Under the pieces are notes generated by a model. It saw only the letters and a program-made list of their open reading frames with translations. It searched no databases and was not told the origin of the DNA. A program made the translations under genes and the position numbers. From Pseudarthrobacter sp. SSS035 (lineage in GTDB: Bacteria; Actinomycetota; Actinomycetes; Actinomycetales; Micrococcaceae): 64,000 nt of DNA. The DNA is taken from positions 992,001 to 1,056,000 of the forward strand of contig NZ_CP096882.1 of the NCBI RefSeq assembly GCF_023273875.1, given 5' to 3'. Numbering within the stretch: position 1 is the stretch's first letter; every line of letters begins with the position of its first letter. This document shows positions 1-8,725 of this stretch, piece after piece.

Positions 1-506
1 AAGTACAAGCGGTCAGCGCCATAGGCGCCGTACTCGTTCTCAATCTGGATCAGGATGATCGGACCTCCGGCGTCCACCTGACGGGAGACAAGGATCGGTG
101 CGAGCTGCTCAAAGTACTGGGAGACGGCCGCCATGTAGACGGGATCATCGGCCCGTATCGCTGCAGCGCCTCGATCGAACAGCCAGGCCGGCAGTCCGCC
201 ATTGTCCCACTCCGCGCAGATGTAAGGCCCCGGGCGCACGATCGCGTGCATGCCTTCCGCGGCGACCAGATCGAGGAAGCGCCCCAAGTCGAGTCCACCT
301 GTGGTTTCAAAGGTCCCCGGGGACGGAGCATGGGCGTTCCAAGGGATATACGTTTCAATCGTATTCAGCCCCATCTGCCTGGCCTTCCGGATCCGGTCCG
401 CCCATTGATCCGGATGGACGCGGAAGTAGTGCAGGGCGCCGGAGAGGATGCGATGGGGCTGACCGTCAAGCATGAAGTCCTGCTCGCCGATGGTGAAGGT
501 TGGCAT
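1..506 (-). CDS. GH35 beta-galactosidase, N-terminal part (cut by window edge)
   Basis: The first 168 residues of a glycoside hydrolase family 35 beta-galactosidase are visible; the rest lies beyond the window. The start ATG is at 506. Family hallmarks seen are the LSGALHYFRV strand near residue 21, the NTIETYIPWNAH segment near 48-60, RPGPYICAEWDNGGLP near 91-106 and GGPIILIQIENEYG near 147-160; a glutamate of ENEYG is the expected acid/base. No signal peptide is present, so it should act in the cytoplasm, removing terminal beta-galactose from imported oligosaccharides. It is the last visible gene of the importer operon that starts at 3903, 75 bp after the binding-protein gene, with a hairpin in the gap. 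Family assignment is firm; the exact substrate is inferred from context. Confidence 0.9.
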   Translation of the reverse strand, partial: MPTFTIGEQDFMLDGQPHRILSGALHYFRVHPDQWADRIRKARQMGLNTIETYIPWNAHAPSPGTFETTGGLDLGRFLDLVAAEGMHAIVRPGPYICAEWDNGGLPAWLFDRGAAAIRADDPVYMAAVSQYFEQLAPILVSRQVDAGGPIILIQIENEYGAYGADRLY

Positions 507-541
507 AGGGGAAATCCAATCTGAAATGGTGGAGCGGGAGT

Positions 542-567
542 CCAGGGCCGTGTGGGTGCGGCCCTGG
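542..567 (-). promoter_or_regulatory. Intercistronic hairpin between binding protein and GH35 genes
   Basis: Perfect 9-bp inverted repeat (CCAGGGCCG / CGGCCCTGG) with an 8-base loop. No U-run follows on the minus strand, so it is more likely an mRNA-stabilising or attenuating hairpin that raises the binding-protein level over GH35 than a full terminator. The role is inferred. Confidence 0.6.
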
Positions 568-581
568 ACCCCCGCCACGTA

Positions 582-1937
582 CTACTTGGTGGAAACGGTG
601 AAGCCTTGCTGCTGGCCGTACTTCGCGGTGGCGTCCTGCCAGGCCTTCAGCCCGTCATTCAGGTCTCCGTGAGAGCCGTAAGCTTGGCCGACCGTGTCGC
701 TGAAGATGCTGTTGGCGTAGGTCTGGAAGGGAAGGTAGCTCCACCCCGGCACAACGTCCTTCGAAGCCTGGACAAGGACCTCGTTGATCTTCTGCCCACC
801 GAAGTAGGCGCTTTCGGCGTTCAGGAATGACTCGCTCTGCAGGTCTGCCGTGGTGGAAGGGAATCCGCCGTTGGCGGCATGGATCTTTGAACCTTCGGGG
901 CCGTTGGCGAACTGCAGGAAGCCGTAGGCGGCCGCCTTGTTCTTGCTCTGCTTCAGCACGGCGTCGCCACCGCCACCGTTCTCGGCCGCGGCTGCCGTGC
1001 CTTTCTCGTACGTCGGCATCGGAGCTACGCGCCACTTCCCTCTACCGGCCTCAGCACCCGATTCCAGGTTGGCGGGCATCCATGCACCGATGATCAGCGT
1101 GGCAATGCTTCCGTCCGAAAGGCCTTTGTACCATTCATCGCTCCAGCTGGTGACGGGTGCCAACAGGTCGTCCTTGAGCAACTGGTTCCAGGTGCCGGTC
1201 CACTTCTTGGCGCCGTCGTCCTGGAGATCTACGCTGACGTTTGTGCCTTCGTTAAGCGAGTACGGCTTTCCGCCGGCCTGCCAGATCATGCTTGTAGCGA
1301 AGCCTGCATCCCCGGTGTCGCTCGTGATGTACGACTTGGGGTCCGCGGCGTGGAGGGTCTTGGCCGCCGCAACGTACTCATCCCAGGTGGCTGGGACGCT
1401 GATGCCGTGCTTTTCGAAGACATCGGCCCGGTAGAACATGGCCATCGGTCCGGAGTCCTGCGGGAGGGCGTAGACGCCGCCGTTGAGGTTCACGGATCCC
1501 CATGTCGACGGCGTGTAGTTGTCCTTGAGCTCCTCGGCGCCGAAGTCCTTCAAATCGACCAGGGCATCGGACAGGGCGAACTGCGGCAGCGCGTTGTATT
1601 CGATCTGGGCCACGTCCGGAGCGCCGGACCCGGCCTTCACGGCGTTCTGCAGCTTGGTGTAGTGGGCGTTGCCGGTTCCGACGTTCTCCAGGTTGACGTG
1701 GACCTTAGGGTACTTCGCCTCGAACGCCTCCACGATCGGCTCGAGCTGCGGGGCCCAACCCCAAACGGTGAGGGTAGTTTCGGTTTGCAGCGCCTGGGCG
1801 ATGTCATCGGCAGTTGCGCCTTCGGCGCCGGCGTTTCCGGGTGTTCCGGAGCCGCCGCAGGCGGCCATGCCGCCCATCAGGAGGCTTGCTGCCAGGGCAG
1901 CAGTGGCCACCCGCCGGAAACGATGGTTGTTCTTCAT
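582..1937 (-). CDS. Sugar ABC transporter substrate-binding lipoprotein (CUT1 family)
   Basis: Extracellular solute-binding protein family 1, 451 residues. The N-terminus has a basic stretch (MKNNHRFRR), a hydrophobic segment and a lipobox ending MAAC near residue 30, so it should be lipid-anchored outside the membrane. The mature part begins with the typical TLTVWGW strand and contains KYPKVHVNLENVGTGN and APDVAQIEY, as in maltose/oligosaccharide binders. The ATG at 1937 is chosen over longer in-frame extensions because GAAAGG lies a few bases upstream and the signal peptide starts there. It is third in the operon permease-permease-binding protein-GH35. The ligand cannot be read from the sequence; the GH35 neighbour and shared operators with a galactanase suggest galacto-oligosaccharides. 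Confidence 0.9.
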   Translation of the reverse strand: MKNNHRFRRVATAALAASLLMGGMAACGGSGTPGNAGAEGATADDIAQALQTETTLTVWGWAPQLEPIVEAFEAKYPKVHVNLENVGTGNAHYTKLQNAVKAGSGAPDVAQIEYNALPQFALSDALVDLKDFGAEELKDNYTPSTWGSVNLNGGVYALPQDSGPMAMFYRADVFEKHGISVPATWDEYVAAAKTLHAADPKSYITSDTGDAGFATSMIWQAGGKPYSLNEGTNVSVDLQDDGAKKWTGTWNQLLKDDLLAPVTSWSDEWYKGLSDGSIATLIIGAWMPANLESGAEAGRGKWRVAPMPTYEKGTAAAAENGGGGDAVLKQSKNKAAAYGFLQFANGPEGSKIHAANGGFPSTTADLQSESFLNAESAYFGGQKINEVLVQASKDVVPGWSYLPFQTYANSIFSDTVGQAYGSHGDLNDGLKAWQDATAKYGQQQGFTVSTK

Positions 1938-2029
1938 TGAATTGGTGCCTTTCACGTCGTTGTCCATAAAGAGGGTCATGCGGTTGGGGAAGCTCGACGA
2001 CGGCGGCAGGTCGCCGTCGTCGGTTCTGC

Positions 2030-2983
2030 TTACTTCACGCTTCCGGCGGCCAGTCCTGACTGCCAGAAGCGCTGTAGGAAGAGGAATGCGCCCACGATGG
2101 GCACGATGGTCAGCAGGGATCCGGTGATCACAAGGTTGTAGATGGCCTCGCCACCTGCCGTGGTCGCCTGGGCGTTCCAGCTGTTGAGCCCGACGGTGAG
2201 CGGGTACCAGGTTGACTGGCTCAACATGATCAAAGGAAGGAAGTAGTTGTTCCACGTGGCCACCACGCTGAACAACAGGACGGTGATGAAACCCGGAGCC
2301 AGCATCCTCAACGAGATCGTGAAGAACGTCCGGAACTCCCCCGCCCCGTCAACTCGGGCTGCTTCCAGGACTTCCGTGGGCACAGAGTCGAGGGCGTAGA
2401 TCCACACCAGGTAGAGCCCGAACGGACTGATCAGGGACGGGATGATGACCGACCATGGGGTGTTGGTGAGCCCCATCTGGCTGAACATCAGGAACGTCGG
2501 GACCGCCAGGGCAGTCCCGGGAATCGCCACCGCACCGAGGACGACGGCGAAGACGCCGCGCTTGCCCGGGAAATCAAACTTGGCCAGTCCATAGCCCGCC
2601 AGGGTGGCAAGGAACGTTGCCCCACCCGCACCAACCACCACGTAGAGCACGGTATTCGCCAACCAGCGCTGGAATTCGCCGTCGTTGTACGTCAGGGTGC
2701 CGGCGATGTTCTCCCACAGGGCGAAGTCCCCGGAGAACCACAGACCGAACGAGCTGAAGAGCGATGACTGGGTCTTCGTGGAATTGACGAGAAGCCAGAA
2801 CAACGGAAGGAGGGCGTACACCGCCATGACACTCATCAGGATGGTGAGGAGAATCGACGTGCGTTTCCGGGTCACTCCCCCGCGGCGGCGCCGGCTGAAC
2901 TTCGGAGCCGGGAACTTCGGCGACTTCGACGCCGGTGACGGGGAGACCGCGTCCGCCCGGGCTGGGCTCAAACGTTCGGACAT
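2030..2983 (-). CDS. Sugar ABC transporter permease, MalG type
   Basis: Inner-membrane subunit of a CUT1 importer, 317 residues. A basic N-terminal tail of about 35 residues is followed by a first membrane helix (SILLTILMSVMAVYALLPLFWLLV) and five more hydrophobic segments. The permease-ATPase coupling loop is seen as EVLEAARVDGAGEFRTFFTISLRMLAP around two thirds of the length (EAA motif with conserved G). The C-terminus AAGSVK is typical of MalG-type subunits. It starts 2 bp after the partner permease stop, so the pair should be translationally coupled. No ATPase gene is present in this operon. Confidence 0.9.
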   Translation of the reverse strand: MSERLSPARADAVSPSPASKSPKFPAPKFSRRRRGGVTRKRTSILLTILMSVMAVYALLPLFWLLVNSTKTQSSLFSSFGLWFSGDFALWENIAGTLTYNDGEFQRWLANTVLYVVVGAGGATFLATLAGYGLAKFDFPGKRGVFAVVLGAVAIPGTALAVPTFLMFSQMGLTNTPWSVIIPSLISPFGLYLVWIYALDSVPTEVLEAARVDGAGEFRTFFTISLRMLAPGFITVLLFSVVATWNNYFLPLIMLSQSTWYPLTVGLNSWNAQATTAGGEAIYNLVITGSLLTIVPIVGAFLFLQRFWQSGLAAGSVK

Positions 2984-2985
2984 GG

Positions 2986-3903
2986 CTAAGCATCCTTTCG
3001 TGAGCCGGAAATCTGGACGATGTAGGCCACGATCACCGTGAGGACGCCCATGATGATGGAGATCGCCGCGGCATAGTTGAACTGCTGGCCCGCAAACGAG
3101 AGGTTGAACGCGTACATGTTGGGCGTGAAGTAGGAGCTGATGGAGTTCGGGGCCAGTGCCTTGAGGATGTTCGGTTCGTTGAAGAGCTGGAAGCTGCCGA
3201 TGACCGAGAAGATGCTCGCGATGCCGATGGCGCCGCGGATGGACGGGAGCTTGATGCTCCGGATGACCCGGAACGTGCCCGCTCCGTCAAGGTTGGCTGC
3301 CTCGTAGAGTTCTGCCGGAATGACCTTGAGCGCCGAGTAGAAGATCAGCATGTTGTAGCCGGTGAACTCCCAGGTGTTGATGTTCCCGATGGCGACGAGG
3401 ACCCAGTTCGCGGAAAGCGGCTCCGGCAGGTCCAGCCCGAAGAAGTCGTTGATGCTGCCGAACAGTCCGAATCGTGGACCGTAGATGAATCCCCACATCA
3501 GCGTCGCCACAACGGCCGGCACCGCGTACGGGAGGAAGACCGAAATGCGGAACAACGACGACGCGCGCAGGCGGCCGCTGTCCAGAGCCAGGGCGGCAAA
3601 CAGCGCCAGGAACAACATGATGGGGACCTGGACCACCAGGAATACGACCACCCTGATCACGGAGTCCCAAAACTGCGGGTCGGCCATTGCCTGGAGATAA
3701 TTGGCGCCCCCAACGAATTTGTCGCCGCCCACCATCTGGTTCTGGAAAAGACTCAGGTAGAAGGTGTACAGGACCGGCGCGATGAACACCAGCACGAAGA
3801 CGAGCATGAACGGACCTACAAACGCCCATCCCATCCAGCGTCCAGCGTTTTTCCGGATTCTCAGGGTTGGTGGAGCGTCGGCCACCGGCGACGTCGTTGT
3901 CAT
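2986..3903 (-). CDS. Sugar ABC transporter permease, MalF type
   Basis: First gene of the importer operon, 305 residues. Six membrane segments are recognisable, beginning with WAFVGPFMLVFVLVFIAPVLY. The coupling loop ELYEAANLDGAGTFRVIRSIKLPSIRGAIG carries the EAA signature for docking an ATPase of the MalK/MsiK type. The ATG at 3903 is selected because AGAAGAG stands about 7 bases upstream and because the longer in-frame extension would run into the divergent regulator and operators. Transcription should start from a promoter containing the LacI-type palindrome at 3957-3976, divergent from the regulator gene. Confidence 0.9.
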   Translation of the reverse strand: MTTTSPVADAPPTLRIRKNAGRWMGWAFVGPFMLVFVLVFIAPVLYTFYLSLFQNQMVGGDKFVGGANYLQAMADPQFWDSVIRVVVFLVVQVPIMLFLALFAALALDSGRLRASSLFRISVFLPYAVPAVVATLMWGFIYGPRFGLFGSINDFFGLDLPEPLSANWVLVAIGNINTWEFTGYNMLIFYSALKVIPAELYEAANLDGAGTFRVIRSIKLPSIRGAIGIASIFSVIGSFQLFNEPNILKALAPNSISSYFTPNMYAFNLSFAGQQFNYAAAISIIMGVLTVIVAYIVQISGSRKDA

Positions 3904-3924
3904 GATATTTGATCTCTTCTCGCT

Positions 3925-3940
3925 GTGTTTACGCAAACAT
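3925..3940. promoter_or_regulatory. LacI-type operator, proximal copy at importer operon 1
   Basis: GTGTTTACGCAAACAT, an imperfect palindrome sharing the TTTACG/CAAAC core with five other sites at 3957, 8617, 8644, 16701 and 16721. It lies in the untranslated leader of the importer operon, 34 bp centre to centre from the next site. Binding by the adjacent LacI-family regulator is inferred. Confidence 0.7.
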
Positions 3941-3956
3941 TCTTGTAAAGACAGTA

Positions 3957-3976
3957 GCATGTTTAGGTGAACATGC
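3957..3976. promoter_or_regulatory. LacI-type operator overlapping regulator start codon and divergent promoter
   Basis: GCATGTTTAGGTGAACATGC, a 20-bp near-palindrome. On the minus strand it fills the spacer between TTGCAT (-35-like) and TACTGT (-10-like), so occupancy would block importer operon 1. On the plus strand it covers the first codons (GTG 3967, ATG 3973) of the LacI-family gene, giving a direct route to autorepression. Confidence 0.7.
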
Positions 3977-5061
3977 AAGAGGACAGCCGACGACCGACTG
4001 CAAACCCCGACCAACCCAACACGGCCCATGACGCGCCACCACGCCGGAGGACGCGCAGTTCCAGAGGCCCGTCGATAGCTGACGTCGCCTTGGCCGCCGG
4101 CGTCTCATCGCAGACCGTCTCGCGGGTTTCGAACGGCCTCACGAACGTCGAAGAAAAGACTAAGAACCGCGTCCTGGAGGCCATGAAGGAGCTCGGGTAC
4201 CGGCCCAACAGGGCCGCAAGGGCACTCAAGAGCGGACAATTCAAGTCCATCGGCGTCATCATGTTCACGCTTTCAAGCTTTGGCAACATGCGCACCTTGG
4301 ACGCGATTGCAACGGCCGCCTCACAGGCCGGCTACTCCGTGACCCTCATCCCCCTGCAGGACCCCACCACCGGCACCGTATCCGGGGCATACCATCGCCT
4401 ACGGGAGCAGGAGGTTGACGGCGTCGTTATCATCTTTGAGGCACATTTGCTCGACCATGCCGACATCACGCTGCCCGAGGACCTCCCCGCCGTCGTGATC
4501 GACTCCAACGCCGGCTCCGGCTATTCGATGGTGGACACGGACCAAGCCGAAGGGGCCAGGTCCGCCACGAAGCACCTTCTTGATCTGGGCCATCAGCAGG
4601 TGTGGCATATCGGCGGCCCCACGTCGTCCTTCTCAGCCCTGCACCGGGAGGAATCCTGGAAGCGGACCCTGGAGGACGCAGGCATCGATGCGCCACCGGT
4701 CCTGCACGGCGATTGGTCGACCGAATCCGGGTATCAAATCGGCCTGGAGCTCGGCCGCAACCACGAAGTGACTGCTATCTTTGCGGCCAACGACCAAATG
4801 GCGCTGGGAGCGATGCGTGCACTCCATGAGCTTGGCCGCGCCATTCCGCAGGACGTCAGCATTGTTGGATTCGACGACCTCGAGGAGTCCACCTCGTTCT
4901 GGCCGCCCCTCACCACCATCCATCAGGACTTCCATGCAGTAGGACGCCTGAGCATCGAAAACCTGCTTCAGCAGATGGCCGGGAACGGCGCCATCAATGA
5001 GGCCACTAAAGTGCCCACCCGACTCATAGTGCGCAACAGTACGGCTGCTCCCGCCGGCTGA
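3967..5061 (+). CDS. LacI-family transcriptional regulator of the galactan locus
   Basis: LacI/GalR repressor, 364 residues from GTG 3967 (or 362 from ATG 3973). After a hydrophilic tail of about 35 residues comes the DNA-binding head SIADVALAAGVSSQTVSRVSNGL with the hinge RPNRAARALKSGQ, then a periplasmic-binding-protein-like sensor domain (IGVIMF, FAANDQMALGAMRAL, VSIVGFDDLEES). The inducer is probably a sugar released from the substrate. No Shine-Dalgarno sequence precedes either start codon; TAGCAT at 3955-3960 could be a -10 element placing transcription at the start codon, so leaderless translation is plausible. An operator palindrome overlaps the start. It is divergent from importer operon 1 and convergent with importer operon 2, and is the obvious candidate to bind all six palindromes. 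Confidence 0.9.
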   Translation: MNMQEDSRRPTANPDQPNTAHDAPPRRRTRSSRGPSIADVALAAGVSSQTVSRVSNGLTNVEEKTKNRVLEAMKELGYRPNRAARALKSGQFKSIGVIMFTLSSFGNMRTLDAIATAASQAGYSVTLIPLQDPTTGTVSGAYHRLREQEVDGVVIIFEAHLLDHADITLPEDLPAVVIDSNAGSGYSMVDTDQAEGARSATKHLLDLGHQQVWHIGGPTSSFSALHREESWKRTLEDAGIDAPPVLHGDWSTESGYQIGLELGRNHEVTAIFAANDQMALGAMRALHELGRAIPQDVSIVGFDDLEESTSFWPPLTTIHQDFHAVGRLSIENLLQQMAGNGAINEATKVPTRLIVRNSTAAPAG

Positions 5062-5071
5062 AGTACCCGCG

Positions 5072-5125
5072 GCATGGCGAAGCTACGGACGCGGGATGTC
5101 GCCGTGTCCGTAGCTCGTTCCATGC
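5072..5125. terminator. Bidirectional hairpin between convergent regulator and permease genes
   Basis: Inner perfect 10-bp stem AGCTACGGAC (5081-5090) / GTCCGTAGCT (5106-5115), extended by an outer GCATGG (5072-5077) / CCATGC (5120-5125). It sits between the stop of the + strand LacI gene and the stop of the - strand permease gene, where a shared terminator is expected. No U-run is seen. Confidence 0.65.
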
Positions 5126-5141
5126 TGGCCTATGTCCGCGG

Positions 5142-6044
5142 CTACCCCTTACTGGAGCCCAAGGTGAGTCCAGCTACGAATTGCCGCTGCAGGACCAGGT
5201 AGATGATCAGGGTGGGAATGAGCGTGATAATGGCGCCGGCCGCGATCAGGTTGTAGTTGCTCAGGAACTGACCCTGAAGGTTATTAATGGCTGTGGTGAT
5301 TGGCAGTCTGTCACCACTCTGGATGAACAGCAGGGGCCAGAAGAAGTCGTTGTAGATGAAGATGACTTCCAAGGTCCCCAATGCTGCGAGTGCAGGGCGG
5401 CAGAGGGGCAAAATGATGTTCCAGTACTGCCGCCAGATACCGGCACCGTCCACCAGCGCAGCTTCCGTCAGGTCGGCCGACAGCGCCTTCATGTAGTTGG
5501 AGAGCACAAAAGTGCAGAAGCCGATCTGGAAGGCGGTGTCCACCGCGATGACGCCGATGTACGTGTTGAGCAGGTTTCCGGAATCGCTGAACGAGTATGG
5601 CAGGGCGACATGCTTGAACATCTCGAACAGGGGCGCGGCGAGGACCTGCGGGGGCAGGAGGTTACCGGCCGTGAACATGATCAGCAGGGTGATGTTGAAT
5701 TTCCAACTGACGCGTGAAACCGCGAAGGCCATCATGGACGCGAAGAGCAGAGTCAGCAGGACCGCTGGGACTGTGATCAGGACGGAATTCAGGAAGTACT
5801 TGGAGAATCCCCCCTGGTTCCATGCCTGAACAAAGTTCTCGAAATTGAAGCTGCCTCCGAAGCTGAAATAGCCGTACTTGTCGGTGTCGGCTTTGGGCCG
5901 GAGCGCCGTGTACAGCGACCAGCCGAGCGGAATCAGCCACATGGCAGCCATGACGGTAAGGAAGATGTGCGTGCCATAGTGGCGTTTGCCCGGTTTGCCG
6001 GGTTTGCCGGTCTGGACAGGAAGGGTGCGGGCGATGGTGCTCAT
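5142..6044 (-). CDS. Sugar ABC transporter permease, MalG type (importer 2)
   Basis: CUT1 importer membrane subunit, 300 residues. A short N-terminal tail with the repeat GKPGKPGK precedes six membrane helices, the first being IFLTVMAAMWLIPLGWSLYTAL. The coupling loop is DLTEAALVDGAGIWRQYWNIILPLCRPALAALG. The C-terminal FVAGLTLGSSKG is typical of the MalG side. Its ATG overlaps the stop of the upstream permease by 4 bp (ATGA at 6041-6044). It is the last gene of a binding protein-permease-permease operon with no ATPase gene. Confidence 0.9.
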   Translation of the reverse strand: MSTIARTLPVQTGKPGKPGKRHYGTHIFLTVMAAMWLIPLGWSLYTALRPKADTDKYGYFSFGGSFNFENFVQAWNQGGFSKYFLNSVLITVPAVLLTLLFASMMAFAVSRVSWKFNITLLIMFTAGNLLPPQVLAAPLFEMFKHVALPYSFSDSGNLLNTYIGVIAVDTAFQIGFCTFVLSNYMKALSADLTEAALVDGAGIWRQYWNIILPLCRPALAALGTLEVIFIYNDFFWPLLFIQSGDRLPITTAINNLQGQFLSNYNLIAAGAIITLIPTLIIYLVLQRQFVAGLTLGSSKG

Positions 6045-7051
6045 GCCTCTTTCTCCTTGCCGAAGGTGCGGATGAGGTAGAAGACAATCGGTACCAAAGA
6101 GACCACCAGGAGCACGACGGCTAGGGCAGAACCGACGCCGATCACCTGGCCCTCACCGATCAGGTTTTGGATCACCAGCGCGCTGAGCAGTTCGAGCCCG
6201 TTGGTGCCACGGTTGATCACGTAGACGATGTCGAAGGCACGCAGGGACTCGATGATGGTGATGACCACGATCACGATGTTGACCGGGCGCATGGCCGGAA
6301 AGACCACTCGGAAGAATGTCTGAAAGGCATTGGCTCCGTCTATCGACGCAGCTTCCCTGAGCGTTGGGTCCACGCCTTTGAGGCCGGCCAAATACAAGAT
6401 CATGACATAGCCTGCGTGACGCCAGGTTGCGGCGATCATGGCGGCCCAGATGTTGACGTTCGAGTCACCGAACCAATCGACCGCTTGCGGTGTGCCTGCT
6501 GTGCCAAGCAAGTAGTTCAGCAGTCCGCTGTCGCGGTTGTAGAAAAGTTGCCAAATGATGCCGATCAGCGCGAGGGATAGCATGACGGGCGTGAAGAAGA
6601 TGCTCTGGTAGATCTTGCTGCCCCGGATCTTCTGGTCCAGCAACACAGCGAGCAGCAATCCCAGTGGGGTTGCAATGAGTGCCAGGAAGGCCAGCCAAAG
6701 CACGTTGTGCTGGATGGCCGGCCAGAAGGGTGGGTAGTTCTGGCTGATGAACTCGTAGTTGTCCGTACCGGCTGGCTTGATGTCCGCAAGGTCCAGCCCG
6801 TTCCAACGGGTAAAGCTGAGTGCTATGGAAAAGAGGGTCGGCAACCACACGAACAGCAACTGAATGAGCGTCGGGAGGCCAACCATGACCCCCAGGACGA
6901 ACTTGTCACGGCGGCTCAGGCGGCGAACCCGTCTGGACTTCGTGCGCGTTTTTCCGGCACCCGCCACCGTGGCGCTGGCTGCCCCACGATGGGCGCCGCC
7001 AGCGGGCGGACCGCTGTTCGGGGAGGCCGGTTTTTCGGCTGTGGTACTCAT
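6041..7051 (-). CDS. Sugar ABC transporter permease, MalF type (importer 2)
   Basis: 336-residue CUT1 permease. The hydrophilic N-terminus is long (about 50 residues, ending KTRTKSRRVRRLSRRDKF) before the first helix. Six helices and the EAA loop TLREAASIDGANAFQTFFRVVFPAMRPVN are recognisable. The ATG at 7051 is chosen over the longer reading frame because AAAGGAA lies 7 bases upstream. It lies 114 bp after the binding-protein gene and overlaps the next permease by 4 bp. It partners the binding protein at 7166-8482; the ATPase must come from elsewhere, most likely from the gene at 34231. Confidence 0.9.
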   Translation of the reverse strand: MSTTAEKPASPNSGPPAGGAHRGAASATVAGAGKTRTKSRRVRRLSRRDKFVLGVMVGLPTLIQLLFVWLPTLFSIALSFTRWNGLDLADIKPAGTDNYEFISQNYPPFWPAIQHNVLWLAFLALIATPLGLLLAVLLDQKIRGSKIYQSIFFTPVMLSLALIGIIWQLFYNRDSGLLNYLLGTAGTPQAVDWFGDSNVNIWAAMIAATWRHAGYVMILYLAGLKGVDPTLREAASIDGANAFQTFFRVVFPAMRPVNIVIVVITIIESLRAFDIVYVINRGTNGLELLSALVIQNLIGEGQVIGVGSALAVVLLVVSLVPIVFYLIRTFGKEKEA

Positions 7052-7165
7052 GGGAATTCCTTTGGTATTCGTCGCCGGGGCCGGCCGCGATGTTATCCGC
7101 GGCCGACCCCTGCTCGGGAAGCCTGGCCGGTTGACCAGCAACCGTGCAGCCAGGGCAGGTCTACG

Positions 7166-8482
7166 CTATTGGGCCGCGTAGAGCGACTTGGCCTGCGCTT
7201 CCAGATTCTTCACGTCGACGCTTCCGTCCTTGATGAACGACTGGAGGGCCGGAATCATCACGTTGTTGGCCATAGCCGGCAACGCATCGCGGTCCAGGAA
7301 CTGGCTGATGTACTTCGCATTGGCAATGGTGTCAGCACACTTCTTGTTCAACGGAGAGAATGCGGACGTGTCCGCACCCTTGACCGTCGCTATGTTCGAT
7401 GAGTCCACAGCGGCATAGGCGTTCTGCCCTTCCGCGGAGCCCATGAATGCCATGAAGTCGCGTGCGGCCTGGTTGTCGCCGCCCTTCTTGGACAACAGCA
7501 AACCGTCGATGGGAGCTTCCACAGCGTCGGTTCCCTCCATTGCGATCTCGGGGAAGGGGAAGAAATCGATGTCCGCGAGCACTGCGGGATCCGTGAACTG
7601 CTGCGTCACGAATGAACCCAGAAGGTACATGCCAGTCTTCTTGGCTTCCAGCGCCTTGGCGGCATCCTGCCAGGTCTGGCCGAGGGCCGCCGGATCCTGG
7701 AAGGGCAGGAGAGCCTTCCAGGTGTCGAAGACGTCGCTGACCTTCTTTTGGTCCCAGCTCTCCTTGTGGGCAGTCAGGTCGACGTGGAACTGGTACCCAT
7801 TGAGGCGCATGTTGATGTAGTCGAACGTGCCCATGGCAGGCCAGCCGTCCTTGTCGGCAAAGCCGATCGGAATGATGCCGTCGGCCTTCATCTTTGCCGC
7901 AAGAGTGGTCAGCTCGTCAAAGGTGGCCGGGACCGCATAGCCCTTTTCGGCCCAGAAGCTCTTCCGGTAGAAGAAACCCCACGGGTAGTTGTAGTTGGGC
8001 ACCAAGTACAGCTTGCCGTCGGGGCCGGTGGAGGCCTTCTTGATGGCGTCGGAGAAGTTCCCGCCGATTTTCTCCCAGACGTCGTCAACGGGGGCCAACA
8101 GACCCTTCTCGGCGTAGTACTGCATGCGGTAGCCGGCAAACCAGGTGAAGGAGTCATCTGGGCTGCCCTGAAGGTAGGAGTTGATCTTGTTCTGGAAGTC
8201 ATTGTGCGGGACAACATTTGTTGCCACGTCGATGCCTGACTTCTTGGTAAAGGCGTCCGTGACTGCCTTGTAGGCGTTCCGGGGAACTTCATCGGATGAG
8301 CCGGAACCAAAGGTCAGGCTCTTCGATGCGGCACCTGGTGCCGGACCAGACCCACCTGTGCAGGCCGTCAGCAGTGGGAAGCCTGCCACGCCGACGGCGC
8401 CGATTCCCAGAGTCTTAAGGAAGGTCCGCCGTCCTGGACCGGCGCCTTCCGCCGCCTGGAACGGGCCAAGATTTGTAGCCAT
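7166..8482 (-). CDS. Sugar ABC transporter substrate-binding lipoprotein with Tat-like signal (importer 2)
   Basis: Family 1 extracellular solute-binding protein, 438 residues. The signal sequence combines GRRTFLKTLG, a Tat-like twin-arginine motif near residues 17-26, with a lipobox ending LTAC near 41, so export in folded form followed by lipid anchoring is likely. Mature features include KSLTFGSGSSDEVPRNAYKAVTDAF and PDDSFTWFAGYRMQYYAEKGLL. A strong AAAGGAG precedes the ATG at 8482. It heads importer operon 2; its leader holds two LacI-type palindromes, so it should be co-regulated with the galactanase and importer 1. It is unlike the binding protein of importer 1 in export route and sequence, so the two systems probably take different oligosaccharides. 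Confidence 0.9.
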   Translation of the reverse strand: MATNLGPFQAAEGAGPGRRTFLKTLGIGAVGVAGFPLLTACTGGSGPAPGAASKSLTFGSGSSDEVPRNAYKAVTDAFTKKSGIDVATNVVPHNDFQNKINSYLQGSPDDSFTWFAGYRMQYYAEKGLLAPVDDVWEKIGGNFSDAIKKASTGPDGKLYLVPNYNYPWGFFYRKSFWAEKGYAVPATFDELTTLAAKMKADGIIPIGFADKDGWPAMGTFDYINMRLNGYQFHVDLTAHKESWDQKKVSDVFDTWKALLPFQDPAALGQTWQDAAKALEAKKTGMYLLGSFVTQQFTDPAVLADIDFFPFPEIAMEGTDAVEAPIDGLLLSKKGGDNQAARDFMAFMGSAEGQNAYAAVDSSNIATVKGADTSAFSPLNKKCADTIANAKYISQFLDRDALPAMANNVMIPALQSFIKDGSVDVKNLEAQAKSLYAAQ

Positions 8483-8616
8483 GATTACTCCTTTGGATCG
8501 TGGTTCTTCATAAGCCTGTCACGCATCCGCGCGCTCTGGCTTCGACTATCGAATAGCTCAAGTGTGGGGTAGTAGTGGAAGTAGAAAGCCGCTGGATCAG
8601 TTCAATATTCTTGTGA

Positions 8617-8632
8617 ATGTTCACGTAAACAT
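8617..8632. promoter_or_regulatory. LacI-type operator at importer operon 2, site 1
   Basis: ATGTTCACGTAAACAT, identical to the reverse complement of the galactanase site at 16701-16716. On the minus strand it follows TTGATG, a possible -35 element, with AAGAAT as a possible -10 17 bases on, so it would sit inside the promoter. Confidence 0.75.
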
Positions 8633-8643
8633 CAAGTTGCAAG

Positions 8644-8659
8644 AAGTTTACGTAAACAT
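8644..8659. promoter_or_regulatory. LacI-type operator at importer operon 2, site 2
   Basis: AAGTTTACGTAAACAT with a perfect 12-bp palindromic core GTTTACGTAAAC at 8646-8657, matching the core at 16723-16734. It lies 27 bp centre to centre from site 1, upstream of the presumed promoter. Confidence 0.75.
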
Positions 8660-8725
8660 GAGCGGTTTGGCAAGCATAAATTCCCGATTTTCGACAATTT
8701 CCTGCCTCTTGGCCGCACCCGTGGA

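Noticed and set aside
246..830. Short plus-strand ORFs over the GH35 and binding-protein genes
   Set aside because: Antisense to genes with clear family motifs; no ribosome binding sites.
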